Assembly: GCA_013397845.1 (NCBI GenBank)
Contig: VZTG01004277.1
Coordinates: forward strand, 77,405-141,404
Direction: 5' to 3'
DNA: 64,000 nucleotides
From: Melanocharis versteri
Lineage: Eukaryota > Chordata > Aves > Passeriformes > Melanocharitidae
A program made the translations under genes and the position numbers. Shown in pieces: positions 1 through 12,814 of the stretch (position 1 is the stretch's first letter; each line of letters opens with the position of its first letter). The notes below the pieces were generated by a model. That model saw only the letters and a program-made list of their open reading frames with translations. It was not told where the DNA came from and did no database searches.

Positions 1-835
1 TCCACCGGGGCTGCTCGGGTGGAAGGCTGGGATCAGCCCTGCAAAGGCTGCATGTGTGCAGACTGCCCTGGAAGCGCCGGTCTCGTGTTTTTCCAGGCTC
101 CCGGACCATCTGGCTCCCAGCTCGGACAGCAGCCAGCGGGATGCAGGGGCTTGGGCAGCCTGGTGAGAGGGCTGGGAATGTCATGGAAACACCGGCCCCG
201 CATGTCCCGAGCAGCACAGCCGTCCCTGGGGATGCATGTGCCTTAGGAAAAGCCTCCAGTGACCCTGTGGTTTATTTGAAAGGAAGCAAGGAATATGTAA
301 AAGCACCAGTGTTTTCTCCACAACTCTCACTTCTTCTCTTAAGTTGTGTCCTGGCCTGACTGATGCTGCTTCTCTCTAGAACCACTGGGCTGGACAGAAG
401 ATAAAATTGCAAAGTTTAAATCAGGAGGCTGGTGTTTCCCACAGTGTGGGCCCATCAGTTTTTATTTCTGTGGGCAGTTCCACATCTGAAGAAAATATGG
501 CACCTTTCTTGAGAGCCATCACTCTGCAGAGAAGAAGTCTGGACTTGTCCCACGCTGGGGAAAGTTTAATGAACCTGGTTATTTCCCTGCTGCCTGTTGT
601 AGAGCAGGGGAGGCAGATACTGTAGTCAGAATGGCTGGAAGTGTCAGCTTAATCTGATTAATGTCTCCCGGAGAGAATGAGGAGTTCTGGTGTGACAGGA
701 TGGGGCTGCACTGACTACACTGATGTAGGAGCAGATGCTAAAGGCTTCACTGTTCTCAACTGACACTGTGTAGTATCAGATGACCTCTGTTAAACCCAGC
801 TAATTTCTGTTAAATAACACACAGCATTGCACTGG
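1..835. other. Intergenic; no gene recognised
   Basis: The first 240 bases are GC-richer than the rest and contain overlapping short open frames without known domains. Nothing in 241-835 was recognised as gene or repeat. Confidence 0.5.
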
Positions 836-1017
836 AAGTGGTGTCTGCCCCATCCCTGGAAGTGCTCGAGGCCAGGTTGGAGAGGGCTTGGAGCAACCTG
901 GGATAGTGGAAGGTGTCCCTGCCCGTGGCAGGGGGTTTGGAAATAGATGATCTTTAATGTCCCTTCCATGCCAAACCATTCTCAGTTTCTGTGATTTTGA
1001 GATGCTATGATTCCTTG
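836..1017 (+). mobile_element. CR1 LINE 3' fragment
   Basis: The CR1 3' end is recognised by 'gccccatccctggaagtg', 'tggaaggtgtccctgccc' and 'gatgatctttaa', ending in a degenerate 'atgctatgattcc' tail. It is 5'-truncated. Confidence 0.85.
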
Positions 1018-3917
1018 ATGGCACACATTGGCTAATTAAGTTATTATATTTTGAAGGTAATTTTCATTTCCTGTCTCAGGAGTAAATACGAAAAAAACCC
1101 TCTTGATGCTCAGAACAGTACCCCAGTGTCTTTTTTACTTCAAACAGGAAACAACTCCTTTTACTGAAGCAGTTCAGTTGTTGCAGTGATACTTTGCTCT
1201 ATTTCATGACACTTTTCTCCTTTCATTACATCTTCCCAGACAAATTATGGAGAAAAATAACATTTATACAAAAAGGTCACAAATAATCAGAAAGTACTAC
1301 TATTTTACAGATGTCCTGAGCACAATCCCAACAAGTTAAGAGCTTTACTGTTGACTTTGGAATTTTATAGATTTATAAAGGGATGGTTACAGTTCCTAAC
1401 ATCTTTTGGACAATACAGCAATAATACCTTAATATCAATACACCAACTGTATTATCCTAAAACCCCCTGAAGTTGCATGAGGATAAATATTCCATAAAGA
1501 CAAACAGTCTTGATTTAAAGGCACCGAGATGAACTATTAGAGACATTCACCCTTCTGTGTTAAATACATGTGCAGTGCTCTGCTGCGATTTGTCTGGCTT
1601 TGTCTTGCACCTTTATTCATTGCTATTCCTTCCTCAGCTGAAGAGAATATAAATTCCATAAAGGAACATGGAACATTCATTTATTATTTATTTATTTTAT
1701 AACTGGGTTATAGACCTCACAACATATTCAAGCCAACTTGTTAGGACAGCAACAAAGGAAGCCTGAAGGAGATAGATATTTTCTCATGTTAGACTTTTCC
1801 ACAACAGAAGAAACATTTACATGGTAAAGACAAAGCCACCATTTACATTCCAAATTCAAATAACAGTAATAATATTTTCTGGCTCCAGATTTATGTTTCC
1901 ATCTGGCTGAAGTGACTTGGCAACCAAAAGCATAAGCTTTGTTTCAATTCTTGGTATCAACAAGTACCCTTAAGGCATATTAGGGAGGTATGACAAAAAT
2001 CTAGTGAATGCCAAAAGCACTGAAGCTTAGTTATTGGCTTGCCAGCATGAGAGAAATATAATCTGCATTTTGTAAGAATGAATATAGAACAAGCCCTGGC
2101 ATTGCAAGCCGCTGTCAGTCAGGAGGAACTTCCTACTTCTTTTCAGAATATATTTTATTTTATGCCAATTTATTTTTGCAGCGTGATTTACTGAACAGAG
2201 GATTAAGCACAATGGCGTGGCATAAAACAACGTATGTGTAGGCTTTGAATAGATTTTCTTATTCCACACCATTGCACTTAGCCCAGTATTCCTTGAGTAA
2301 TGGATAACTAAGAAGAAGTTAATCTCAGAGTTTTCTTGGGCATTAATTTTGTTGTCCTAAAAGTGACTTAAGAGAATTTAAAAGCCTCATGTAATTACAA
2401 GACCTTCATCCAGGGTGTCTGTGTATCAGAGGCCTTGAGGACAAAAATGAGTCTTCATCGATGCCTTTGGCAGAATTTGAATCAAAATGTGATTCAAATA
2501 AGAAATGGAAACTATTACTGTGAAATGGACAATAATGAATAGGGCATTGTGCTCTGGGATGACCCTGCTTGAGCAGGAAGGTTGGATCAGATGAACCACC
2601 AGTGGTTTCTTCCAACCTTACCCATTCTGTGATGCTGTGATTCCACGCTGGATCTTCCCTCTTTGTTTGGGTGTGTCTGTTATTTAAGCTGTTCAGTTCA
2701 ATCCTGCTTCCACACTTTCTACACCAAGTTTGCAGTGTTAAATAGCTATGTCCTGGTTTCCAGTGGCTGTGGAAGCAGGCAAGAAGGTGAGCCGAGGCTG
2801 GAAGACATCAATGGGCATATTGAATTTGAAATATGGGTGTTGCAACAAATCTGAGACCTTTTTAAGAGAAACCCATCGGCTGTCTGACCTGCCATTCTGT
2901 GGCTCCTGAGCAGTGCTGGATGAAGATATCACCTAATCAGCCATGGATTTGTGCTGGGTGAGCACCGCTGGTTAATCTGGCTCCTGTGAAAGCAAATGAA
3001 CCAGTGGAAGCTGCTGAAACTACCACTGCCAAATTGTCCAGGAATTTGGCTACGTATCTGTGTTCTGATTCTGTGATGTGAAGCTGGACACGTGAATGCT
3101 TTGGTATGTGACATACTGGGCCTTGAAGCTTGGCCTCCTCCATTTAAGAGTCAGATGTGAATAGTTACAGATGTTGATTTTTGTTTGGGTTTTGTTTGGT
3201 TTTTTGTTTGTTTTTAACTTTAACTTTCTGTGAGTGACAGGACTGATCTTCTGTAGAAGGCCTCCCTTGTCTCCTGTTATTCAGTGTAAGTTTTCCATGT
3301 CTTTCAGCTGAAGGCACAATGGGAAAAGCCTAACACAACCATCTTTCCCCTTTGCCCAAATTTTAATTGTTGTCAAGATTCACCTCAGAGGACAGTGATG
3401 GGGCTGAGCTCACCTATTGCACCAGGTCAGACCAGGAGCCTGGAGCAAGTTTGCTGTCATTTCCAGGCTGTGGCCCTGAATGCCATAAAACTTTCAGGGA
3501 TAATTATTTTCTTGTTATGCAATTTATCAAATCCCAGTGAGTAACAGCCAAACTGTAGTAGATTTTCAAGTTCATCAGGTCCAAGCAGGTTTTCAGCCTC
3601 CTGAACTGTTTGGAGGTAGAGGTTATGGAGAAAAGAAAACCAGAATTTGAACTCTGAGACAAATGTCTCTTTCTCTCTCTGCTGCCTTACAGTAGAGCAA
3701 GTGTCTAGAGACACTTCTGTGTCCCTCTCAGCACTGCCATTGTCTTTGCCGTGCCTTCTCCTGCCCTGAGCCCAGTACCTCAGGGCTGTTCCAGGCTTTG
3801 CCTACAGCCCTTCTCCCCATTCCATTGTCCTAAGGCAGGAGCAGGCAGACCCTTTCCCAGTCTTCCCCGGAGTGATGGAAGCCCAAGAGTCCCAGGGAGT
3901 CAATCCTGGCCAATTGT
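1018..3917. other. Intergenic, AT-rich, with one short CR1
   Basis: Apart from the CR1 at 2,557-2,643 and a T/G-rich tract near 3,180-3,215, no gene was recognised. Open frames are short and lack recognisable domains. Confidence 0.5.
2557..2643 (+). mobile_element. CR1 LINE 3' fragment (short)
   Basis: It contains 'gaccctgcttgagcagg', then a 'ttcttccaacc' block and a 'ttctgtgatgctgtgat' tail, typical of the last 90 bases of CR1. Confidence 0.75.
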
Positions 3918-4413
3918 CTTCTGGACTACACCACAAGAAGTGTGGCCAGAGGGTCAAGGGAGGGGATGCTCCCCCTCTACTCCACTCTGGTGAGACCCAT
4001 GCCTGGAGCACTGCAGCCAGATCTGGGTTCCCTGGTACAGGAAAGACATGGATCTGTTGGAGTGGGTCCAGATGTCCTTTTCCTATAAGAAAGGCAGAGA
4101 GAGTCTTTTCACCAGGGCCTCTAGTGACAGGAAAAGGAGCAGTGGACAAGGAGCAGTTGTTTTAAACTGAAAGAGGAAAACGTTAGATTAAATATAAAAA
4201 AGACATTTTTTAAAATTAAGGTCTTGAGGCCCTGGCACAGGTTGTCCAGAGAAGTTGTGGCTGCCTCATCTCTGAAAGTGTTCAGGGCCAAGCTGGATGG
4301 GGCTTGGAGCCACCTGGTCTAGTGGAAGATGTCCCTGCCCACAGTAGGGGGGTTAGCACTGGATGATCTTTAAGGTCCCTTCCAGTCTAAATCATACTGT
4401 GATTCTACATTCC
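3918..4413 (+). mobile_element. CR1 LINE 3' end with internal deletion
   Basis: It starts in the conserved 'ctggactaca' to 'cccctctactccactctgg' CR1 region. It continues through 'gacatggatctgttggag' and 'cacaggttgtccagagaag', and ends with 'aaggtcccttcc' and a 'gtgattctac' tail. A block is missing around 4,090-4,170 relative to fuller CR1 copies. Confidence 0.8.
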
Positions 4414-6908
4414 TATAAAGGAATGTTAGACATAGAAGGTGCTTTTTGGAGACAAAGAGACTGCGAGTCTCCTGAGTGCTCTACAGTCCCACTGCAACTT
4501 CACAGCGCGATCAGCTGTCAAGGGGAAGTTAAGGAAAGGAAAGGAAGGGGGAAAGGCAGTTTTCTCCATGAAATAACTTCCTGAAATCATTCACTGCTCT
4601 TCAAATGCTCATTGTAACTTCTTGGTCTCACCCCTAAGCCCCCCTTCACATCCCTGAAACTTCCTGCAAACCCACATCTTCATTCAGAACCCCACTGATC
4701 CTTCTTGTCACCCATCATCACATCGATCTCCATAAAAACCTTCACACTTCTGTCACAGCCGCAAAATGCGATTTTTTTTGCCTCAGACATGTCAAATTGG
4801 TGGCGTACGAGGCATAGGAAAAAGATTTAAGATGCTCCAATAGCCTTAGAGAAATCGCTAACAGTTGCAAACACGGGATTTCAAGTGAGTGCAAGTGCTC
4901 CTGAACATCTGTATTTGTATGTGTGCACACACAGTGGGGTGCATCGTACAGCCTACGTGGTAGAGACTGATACTGCTCCAAGACTTGTCTTACCTTTCTA
5001 ATTAAGTATGGAGTAGTAAAATAATTAACTTATGATGGTTTCTACACCTGTTTGACTTTCCTCTTTATGACAAAACCCAGATCAATGCATGTGGGTTCAC
5101 TGAAAAAGGGACTGGTCTCAGTTTGGAAGAAAATGTGGTTGGTATAATCAGAGTTTTCTCATTCCCTTTGTTTTCAGTCTTCCAGATGTATTGTCTGCAG
5201 CTGGACAGAGAAATATAGGAAACAAAGTCAGATGTGCTCCAAGAAATATTTATTTCACAGTGATACTGCAGCCAGTCTACAGGAGCTGTTTTCCGAACAC
5301 TGACTGAACTGAAACTGAGAGAAAATCTAAATTCATGTACATAAACTTTATTAACCATCCAGTTAGGATGAGATTAATTGCAACCAGGAGCTCTCTCTCC
5401 CTGACTGTAAAAAGAGTCTAGATGCGTCCATACAGTCCATGTCTAAAGTAGAGGAAATAGATCCTGCCTTAAGTGACTCTCCAGATGTTCAATTCTCAGC
5501 CTCTATACCAGGGATATATGCTTAAAAATATGCTCAAAAAAATGTAAGTTGAAATTTACCTATAACATAAGCTACAATGAGAGAAAAATGGGAGTGAGGG
5601 AGGGGAAGGAATATCTCCAAAGTCATAGAATATGAGGACTTTTATTGACTATTTTATCTTAAATTTAATCATGATTGAACTGCTAATATTCCATTTTTAT
5701 TGCTATAAAACTTATTGCTTACCTTTTTTTTTAGAGGCTCAGATGTTCTAGAAGGATTTAATATGAAGAACCATTCATCCAGACTTCACTGTGCTGAAGA
5801 AATATTTGAGTTAATTCTAGTAGTTGTCAAAAACTCCCTCTCTCTTGCTCTCCATCTTCCTCTGTATAGATATAGATATAGATATATATTTATATGTATA
5901 TACAGTAGTTAGGTGCTATATAGAGCAATATAGACACAGAGTGTAATATGGCTGCATGGAGGTAAAAGTTAAAATGACATTCAAATAAAACAGCTCTTCC
6001 AGAAAGGAGAAGGTTGCTACAGATTAACCAAACTTTACAGTTAAATGGGAAGCCATGGTCAATGATCCATATTTCCCTCTCTTTCCTAACATCCACACCC
6101 TCTGCTGAGCACCTTGCTGATGTTAATTTATTTATCCCCACTGCAATGCTGAACCCCTTTCACTGGAGTCAGGCACAGAGCAAACAACAAAGGGACACGT
6201 TTCTAAAGGGACACCAGGATGAAAATGAAATCAGGAGTCAAAAGCAGAAGTTGTTTGTGCTGGGGTTGAAAACATCAAACCTTTGACCTTCCATTTAGGA
6301 AGAAGAGAAACACAGCCCTTCCCCTACACATTTTTTTACCGTGTATTTTAGTCACTGAGGTGCAATGGGAAAGTGGAACATTGCCAGCTGCATCCAGGAG
6401 CTTCTGTTGCTGATATTTATTACATTAATTACACTTTATTACACTAAAATGGCACCCAGGATTCCCTGTGGAGTGCAGTCTCTCTGTTACACATAAAGCA
6501 CGTTCAGAGATGATGACAAGGTCTGCTTCCTCAAATGACAGGGCAAGGGAATGGCATATTTGGGAGTCAAACTTGAACCTAGTCAGGAATTCCAACACTA
6601 ACTTCTGTGATTCTAAATGTATGGTGTACGAACCTCTGGGGAATTTTATTGTTGCGAAACAGAGAGAGCTACAGCTCTGAAATTACTTTGTGGTTAACTA
6701 GAGGAGTTGGAAAACTTTATTTTTAAAATATAACCCCTAATTCTTTGTAAGTTCCAATTTATATATGCAAAATATTTTATCAGTTAAACAAAGTGTGTGC
6801 CAACACCCACTGGCTTTGTTTAAAACACAAATGGAATTTTGTTATCTGTGGACCAATATGCTACAATGGACCAATCTCTTAAAACACTTCCTAGTTCTAA
6901 TTATAGAA

Positions 6909-7105
6909 GAGAATCACAGAATAATTAAGACTGGAAAAAAACTCCAAAATCATCAAGTCCAACTTTTGACTGAGTATCACTATGAACCATATCATATCTT
7001 CTCATTTTCTGAACACTCCCAGGAATGGTGACTCCACCACTTCCCTGGGCAGCCTCTTCCAATCCCTAACCACTCTTCCGGTGAAGAAATTCCTAATATA
7101 AGAAA
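6909..7105 (-). mobile_element. CR1 LINE fragment
   Basis: The antisense CR1 3' end 'gaatcacagaataattaaga' is followed by 'gaacactcccaggaatggtg', 'cttccctgggcagcctc' and 'gaagaaattcctaata'. Confidence 0.75.
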
Positions 7106-7398
7106 ATCATATAAGTCTGCAGCTGGAGAGGTTTATCCAAACAGTTTTCTTAAGCAATTAAGCAAGGACAGGCTCTGTTTTCCTTGCGCTGACTTTGTAG
7201 AAACCAAGTTGGTACTTAAAAATAGACACAATTTATGTATTCCTATCTCAAAGTCATTGACTGGTCAAAGTTGAAAGCATGCGCAGCAGTGAGTTCAGCT
7301 AAAATCAATGACCAAGATAACAAGAGTTTGGGCATTTTTATTATTTCCTTGAAGGTTTGAACACACTTATCCCAGTAGTAAAGGCTGTTAGTCTTGAA

Positions 7399-7472
7399 CA
7401 TAGAATAATAGGATGGTTTCATAGGAAAGGAACCTTTAAAAGTCATCTAATTTAGCCCCTAACATTACTGTT
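7399..7472 (-). mobile_element. CR1-like 3' fragment (diverged)
   Basis: 'catagaataataggatgg' followed by 'aaggaacctttaaaagtca' and 'agcccc' resembles an old antisense CR1 end. Confidence 0.45.
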
Positions 7473-9106
7473 CTTGTTATCAAACCTTGATTTCAACCAT
7501 ATTTAATTTCCTACATAAAATAATGTCATACTATCTTGAAGATCTTCAGATATCAAATATGTGGATGATTTTGCTGTGTATATAGAAACAGGAAAAGAGT
7601 AATTATATCTTACTAAATAAATCACTTTTTAAACAGAAAGAACTCATTAAGTTTTCTTCAAAGCCCTATTAGAGTCAAGAACTCCAAGAGCTGCGTCAGA
7701 CCCAAATTTTCCTCATTGAGAAAATTCCTGCTCAATTCCACAATGAGTAGGAGGTTGGATTATACGACTCCAGAATTCTTTCTTTGTGTCAATACCTCCA
7801 CAGTGCATTCATCCAAACAAGCACGACGTCAGCCAGGATATCTGATGTTCCTTTTCCACCTCAGTGATTTAGTCACTGCTCCTACCTCATACTTGTTCCT
7901 ATGCTGTAGGAACACCACGTTGCTGACACAGATGATGGCGTCTCCTCTTAAATTGTGTTTCCTTGTTTTTCTTAATAAGGAGCGGCATTAGTAGTTCTAG
8001 AGTATACCAGTATAGTGGGTTTTTTAATTTTATTTTTTCTTTCTTCCTAGCAGCAGAATTTAAAAAAAAAAATTGAAATCAAGAGTCTAAATCATGGTTC
8101 ATCCAAAAATTTCCCACATTGGGAAAGTTTCTTGCCATGAGGGTGAGTGGCTTTTTTCTATGTGTATCATTGCAGTGATTGCAGCCCACTTCCAAAAAAA
8201 AATATGCAGGTTTGGGAAGGAACTATTGTCCACATTAAGGCAATGAAAAAATGATGGTGAATCTGGAAGGAAAGAAGGTCCCTACCAAAAATGATCTTGA
8301 AAACATGGTTTGAGGGTTTTGTGGTTTTTTGGTTTTTTTTTTTTTCAGGGAAGGAGAGTTGTAAACTTTTGTGGTTAAACTTTATTAAAAAAGTAATGTT
8401 TGAACTAAAAGATTTGAGATTAAAAGGACAAAAACTCCCATTTAAAATGTCAGTAAAGAGGAAACTGTAAACTCCATGTATGTATATATATTTAAGTACA
8501 TATATATATATACATATACACAGACGTACTGGTGATTATATTTAATTTATAGTTAGTAGGCTCACGTTCAATGGAATTTCTCTCACAGACAAAAAGAAAA
8601 GCTTGTTCTTTAAACTTCTGTCCTTTCGCTACATAATTCAGATGGAAGCACAAGAGAATAATTGTTCTCTACTTAGATACTACTCTTCAGGTAATTTGCT
8701 TGCACAGTGGCCCATTGAAGTAAGCCCTGAAGGTGCAGTTCCTGCAGTTCCGGCAAACAGCAAAGTGAAAATCCCTTTGGAAGCCTACTAGTCTTCCTAC
8801 TGTGGTCAGAAGAGGAAATGGATATTTCCAGATTTCAGTTCATCTCATCCTTCAGGAAATACTAAAATCTCCAGTAGGAGTCAGGTCATGCCACCTTTTT
8901 CCCATTCACTTCTAAGAGAAAACAAGCTACTACTTCGATACGGGCATTTGTGTTTACAGGAATGCCATAATACTACCTCAGTCGTGAGTTCTGTTGCTAT
9001 GTCCTGCTCCACTTCAAGTGCTTTTATCCCACTCCTTTTATTTGTGATAATGTCGATGGTTTTGAAGTCTACAGTATTTACACAGATAAATCACAGAATT
9101 GCAGGA

Positions 9107-9283
9107 TGGGTAAGGTTGGCACAGGGTGTCCAGAGAAGCTGTGGTTGCCCCATCCCTGGAAGTGTCCAAGGCCAGGTTGGATGGGGCTGGACCTGATCTG
9201 GTGGAAGGTGTCCATGTCCATGGCACAAAGTGGGTGTCTAGATGACCTTTAAATGTTTCTTCCTACCAAAACTATTCTATTTC
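9107..9283 (+). mobile_element. CR1 LINE 3' fragment with an inverted tail piece at its 5' side
   Basis: The sense CR1 3' end has 'gtccagagaagctgtgg', 'gccccatccctggaagtgtc' and 'tggaaggtgtcc'. It is preceded at 9,091-9,115 by antisense-type 'aatcacagaattgcaggatgg', so two inserts or an inversion meet here. Confidence 0.75.
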
Positions 9284-10834
9284 ACTTAAATATAGACGTC
9301 TTCATCTGCCAGCTAAATGCCATCCACTGCTTCAGTTCCATTGCTCCCAAAATTGTTGTTTAGTAGTGAAAGTGCTGCAAGACAAAGTTGTCAACTAGTA
9401 TAATGTCACTCTCAGTTTTGAGAGTATCACAAAGGTGACAAAAACACCCTTCAGTTGTCAATATAGTGTTTCCCTGTCCGACCACACAAGCTCCATGCCA
9501 AACACAAGCTACAAAAATCTAGTTGTGCTATTGCTTCATTCAGCATTAAAGCTGCAATTAATAAATCTAATTTTTATAGTTGGATGTGTTTGCAATAATA
9601 AGTGTAGTAGACTGGGATTATAATTAAGCACGTTCAGTTCTAAAGGATCCAGGGGCTGTTGGTTAATGAAGTTCAATGTGATACTGTCAGTAACCAACAT
9701 GATAATTGGTTACAGAGAAAAGGCAATTTCAACAAATGCTTCTCATGCAGGTGGCTGGGAGAAATTGCTTTCACTCAATTATCCCTTCAATTATTTTTGA
9801 TGAATGAGGCAGGATCCTTTAGCTCATTATAAGACCAATTCCACAATAAGTAAGTAAATATTTTGACACAGTGTTGAAACTTCTGCAAAAGCATCTATAA
9901 TATTTATAAGCATTGGAGAGGTCACATATTGTATTATCATCATTTGGTGCATTCAGTGCCAACTAAAGGAAATTAATGATTTCAGTAGCCAATATCACTG
10001 GAGTAATATTTTAGTACTGTGAGTAGCTAGTGGTTTTCTGGAATATTGTCAGAGATTTTATGGCTTATGAATACCCATGTCTGGTATCATCTCTAAGAAT
10101 GGAGCATTAAGCAACAGGAAACATTCACCTTGGTTATGGGGTAAGCTATATGTTATCACACACTGTGTTGGAAAAGCCGTATCTATCAATTTAGGAATAG
10201 AATTTGATATTAATTTACATCAGAGACCAGACTATATAAAAAAAATTACGAATATATCAAATATCTGAAGACTCGTTTTATATGGTTGAGGTCCAAACAT
10301 TGTCATTTTTCCTTCACCTCCCTGTTCATCCTGAAGGAAGTGCAAATAGGAGATTTCCACCACTCTGCTAGCTGCCCAAAAAGCCAACTGTAACATTTGA
10401 CTGGATCATTTCAGAATGAACATCCTCAGTCAAAAATTATTGCCAAGATTTAGGTAATCTCCTCCTGCATTTGCATATTTTTTGTTAATAGTTATTCAAT
10501 ATGGTCACATTCTTTGATGCATCAATTATATGCCTTTGTCAGAGGGCTTTATGGGAGCTCTCCAGGTGATTCAACTTGCAACGCTTCAGGGAATTCAAAA
10601 TGTTTTCTCCTTTTCAGAGATGAGTCTGTGCTCATCTAGCCAGTTGCTGGATCTCCTCTACCTCCCACAGGTATAAAACTCAAATTTGAGGTACCCCCCA
10701 GGCAGCTGAGGTGTTTCCTTAGAAGTCTTTTGGGGAGACCCAACATGTGGCCACCAGAAACACTTGTTGCAGACATGGAAAATTTCAAGTATTGCTGGCA
10801 AACATCTCTCCCAGGCTGGCACCAGGAACCGTGA

Positions 10835-10936
10835 CCCGGTGATATTCAAAAGCCATCTGGACATCTGGGAAACTGGCTGTGGATCGTCCTGCTTGAGCAG
10901 GACAAGTGCACAAAGTGACCTCCAGAGGTCCTTTCC
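10835..10936 (+). mobile_element. CR1 LINE fragment interrupted by an assembly break
   Basis: The CR1 block 'cctgcttgagcagg' to 'gacctccagaggtcctttcc' ends abruptly at an N (10,937). Its expected continuation ('aacccc' and 'attctgtg') is found after the second N, at 11,746-11,775. Confidence 0.65.
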
Positions 10937-10937
10937 N

Positions 10938-11714
10938 GTTTCCACTTTTTCAGCTGATAAATGGCTGCTACAATTTCTTGAGCTTATCGATGGTATCTCT
11001 GGATGTCTCTGGCTTCTGGGAACCCCAGCTGTACTTTGAGGAGGCCAGATGCAGCTGTCAGGGATGTTTGCAGTATGAAAGTTTAGTTCCCAGGCTCACA
11101 GCTGCCAGGCTCGCTGGAAATATCTCTGCCAGTATTTTCCAGCAGACGTTTTCTTCTGCTCAGTTATTTTCCCTTTCTAACCAGGCCACCTTTAAGGCTG
11201 CTCACATTGCAGCTTCTGCAGAGAAGATCCAGTCTGATTATCCCACCTGCTTCCCTCTTCCAGTTGGAAATTCAGTCCCTCCTGAAAGGATGTTGTTCTC
11301 TTAATGTAAATATCTACCTCCCCCAATGTGAGCACCTCTATTTCTGCCTAAGAAAAGAAAGACTTCTTGAGAAAATCTGAGATACAGCTCCAATTTAAGA
11401 AGGTTTTAGGCTGACTATACTACTTATATAGACATGATGCTGTGGAGCTGAAAGAGATCAAGAAGGCAGAGGTTATAAATTATCATTCATCCTTTTCATC
11501 AGAAGAGTAAGTAGTAGTGATGATGGTGAGAAATACAGAAAATCTGGAGAAAAAAGAAAAACAAACAAGGAACTGCAGAGTTTTCAAGGCTATTAGCCTG
11601 AAAATACTTTTCTTCAATATGTATTGCACATGCACATAAGGCTCAATTTACTCTTTGGTGCTCATGTAACACAAGAAAAATCCTCGCAAAAAGCCTTGCA
11701 AAAATCTGTACATA
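10938..11714. repeat. 777-bp segment, near-identical copy of 12,038-12,814, bracketed by Ns
   Basis: Every base compared matches the downstream copy at an offset of exactly 1,100, apart from T at 11,656 against A at 12,756. Single Ns lie at 10,937 and 11,715, immediately outside the segment, and the same 30 bases lie on the outer side of each N. This looks like an assembly artefact (an alternative-haplotype or misplaced contig), not a biological duplication. Confidence 0.85.
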
Positions 11715-11715
11715 N

Positions 11716-11775
11716 TGCACAAAGTGACCTCCAGAGGTCCTTTCCAACCCCAACTGCTCTAAGATTCTGTGTCTT
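11716..11775 (+). mobile_element. CR1 LINE 3' end, continuation of the 10,835-10,936 copy
   Basis: It repeats the last 30 bases before the first N and then completes the CR1 end ('ccaaccccaactgc', 'agattctgtgtc'). This suggests that the two contig ends overlap here. Confidence 0.6.
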
Positions 11776-11960
11776 CCAGACCACCAGAATACATGGCTGC
11801 TCATTTTCATGGTATTCATGTATCATATTTATAATATTATAACACCTATTGAATTATAAAATAATTCCTAAAATCGATCTGAAAAGGAGAACCAAAGAGG
11901 GATCAATAAGACAATGGACTGAGTCTCATGGAGTCTGGAATTCATCAGATATCCCTGTTG

Positions 11961-12035
11961 AGGGAAGGGAAGGGAAGGGAAGGGAAGGGAAGGGAAGGGA
12001 AGGGAAGGGAAGGGAAGGGAAGGGAAGGGAAGGGA
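11961..12035 (+). repeat. (AGGGA)15 microsatellite
   Basis: Seventy-five bases of perfect pentamer repeat. It abuts the downstream copy of the 777-bp segment and is a likely cause of the nearby assembly error. Confidence 0.95.
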
Positions 12036-12037
12036 GT

Positions 12038-12814
12038 GTTTCCACTTTTTCAGCTGATAAATGGCTGCTACAATTTCTTGAGCTTATCGATGGTATCTCT
12101 GGATGTCTCTGGCTTCTGGGAACCCCAGCTGTACTTTGAGGAGGCCAGATGCAGCTGTCAGGGATGTTTGCAGTATGAAAGTTTAGTTCCCAGGCTCACA
12201 GCTGCCAGGCTCGCTGGAAATATCTCTGCCAGTATTTTCCAGCAGACGTTTTCTTCTGCTCAGTTATTTTCCCTTTCTAACCAGGCCACCTTTAAGGCTG
12301 CTCACATTGCAGCTTCTGCAGAGAAGATCCAGTCTGATTATCCCACCTGCTTCCCTCTTCCAGTTGGAAATTCAGTCCCTCCTGAAAGGATGTTGTTCTC
12401 TTAATGTAAATATCTACCTCCCCCAATGTGAGCACCTCTATTTCTGCCTAAGAAAAGAAAGACTTCTTGAGAAAATCTGAGATACAGCTCCAATTTAAGA
12501 AGGTTTTAGGCTGACTATACTACTTATATAGACATGATGCTGTGGAGCTGAAAGAGATCAAGAAGGCAGAGGTTATAAATTATCATTCATCCTTTTCATC
12601 AGAAGAGTAAGTAGTAGTGATGATGGTGAGAAATACAGAAAATCTGGAGAAAAAAGAAAAACAAACAAGGAACTGCAGAGTTTTCAAGGCTATTAGCCTG
12701 AAAATACTTTTCTTCAATATGTATTGCACATGCACATAAGGCTCAATTTACTCTTAGGTGCTCATGTAACACAAGAAAAATCCTCGCAAAAAGCCTTGCA
12801 AAAATCTGTACATA
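12038..12814. repeat. 777-bp segment, downstream (probably genuine) copy
   Basis: It begins directly after the AGGGA microsatellite and reads on into unique sequence ('aaaacaagtttc') without a gap, so it is probably the true locus. It contains no recognisable gene or repeat family; its open frame has no known domain. Confidence 0.7.

Larger units (their letters stand above)
4414..10834. other. Intergenic, AT-rich, with scattered CR1 pieces and simple repeats
   Basis: Simple repeats occur at about 5,865-5,905 (ATAG/TA), 8,325-8,346 (T-rich) and 8,478-8,522 (TA-rich). CR1 pieces are listed separately. No exon with convincing coding content was found. Confidence 0.5.

Noticed and set aside
10906..12404. 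Two near-identical open frames suggesting a duplicated gene
   Set aside because: They are the two copies of the 777-bp segment bracketed by Ns; the upstream copy is probably an assembly artefact and neither encodes a known domain.
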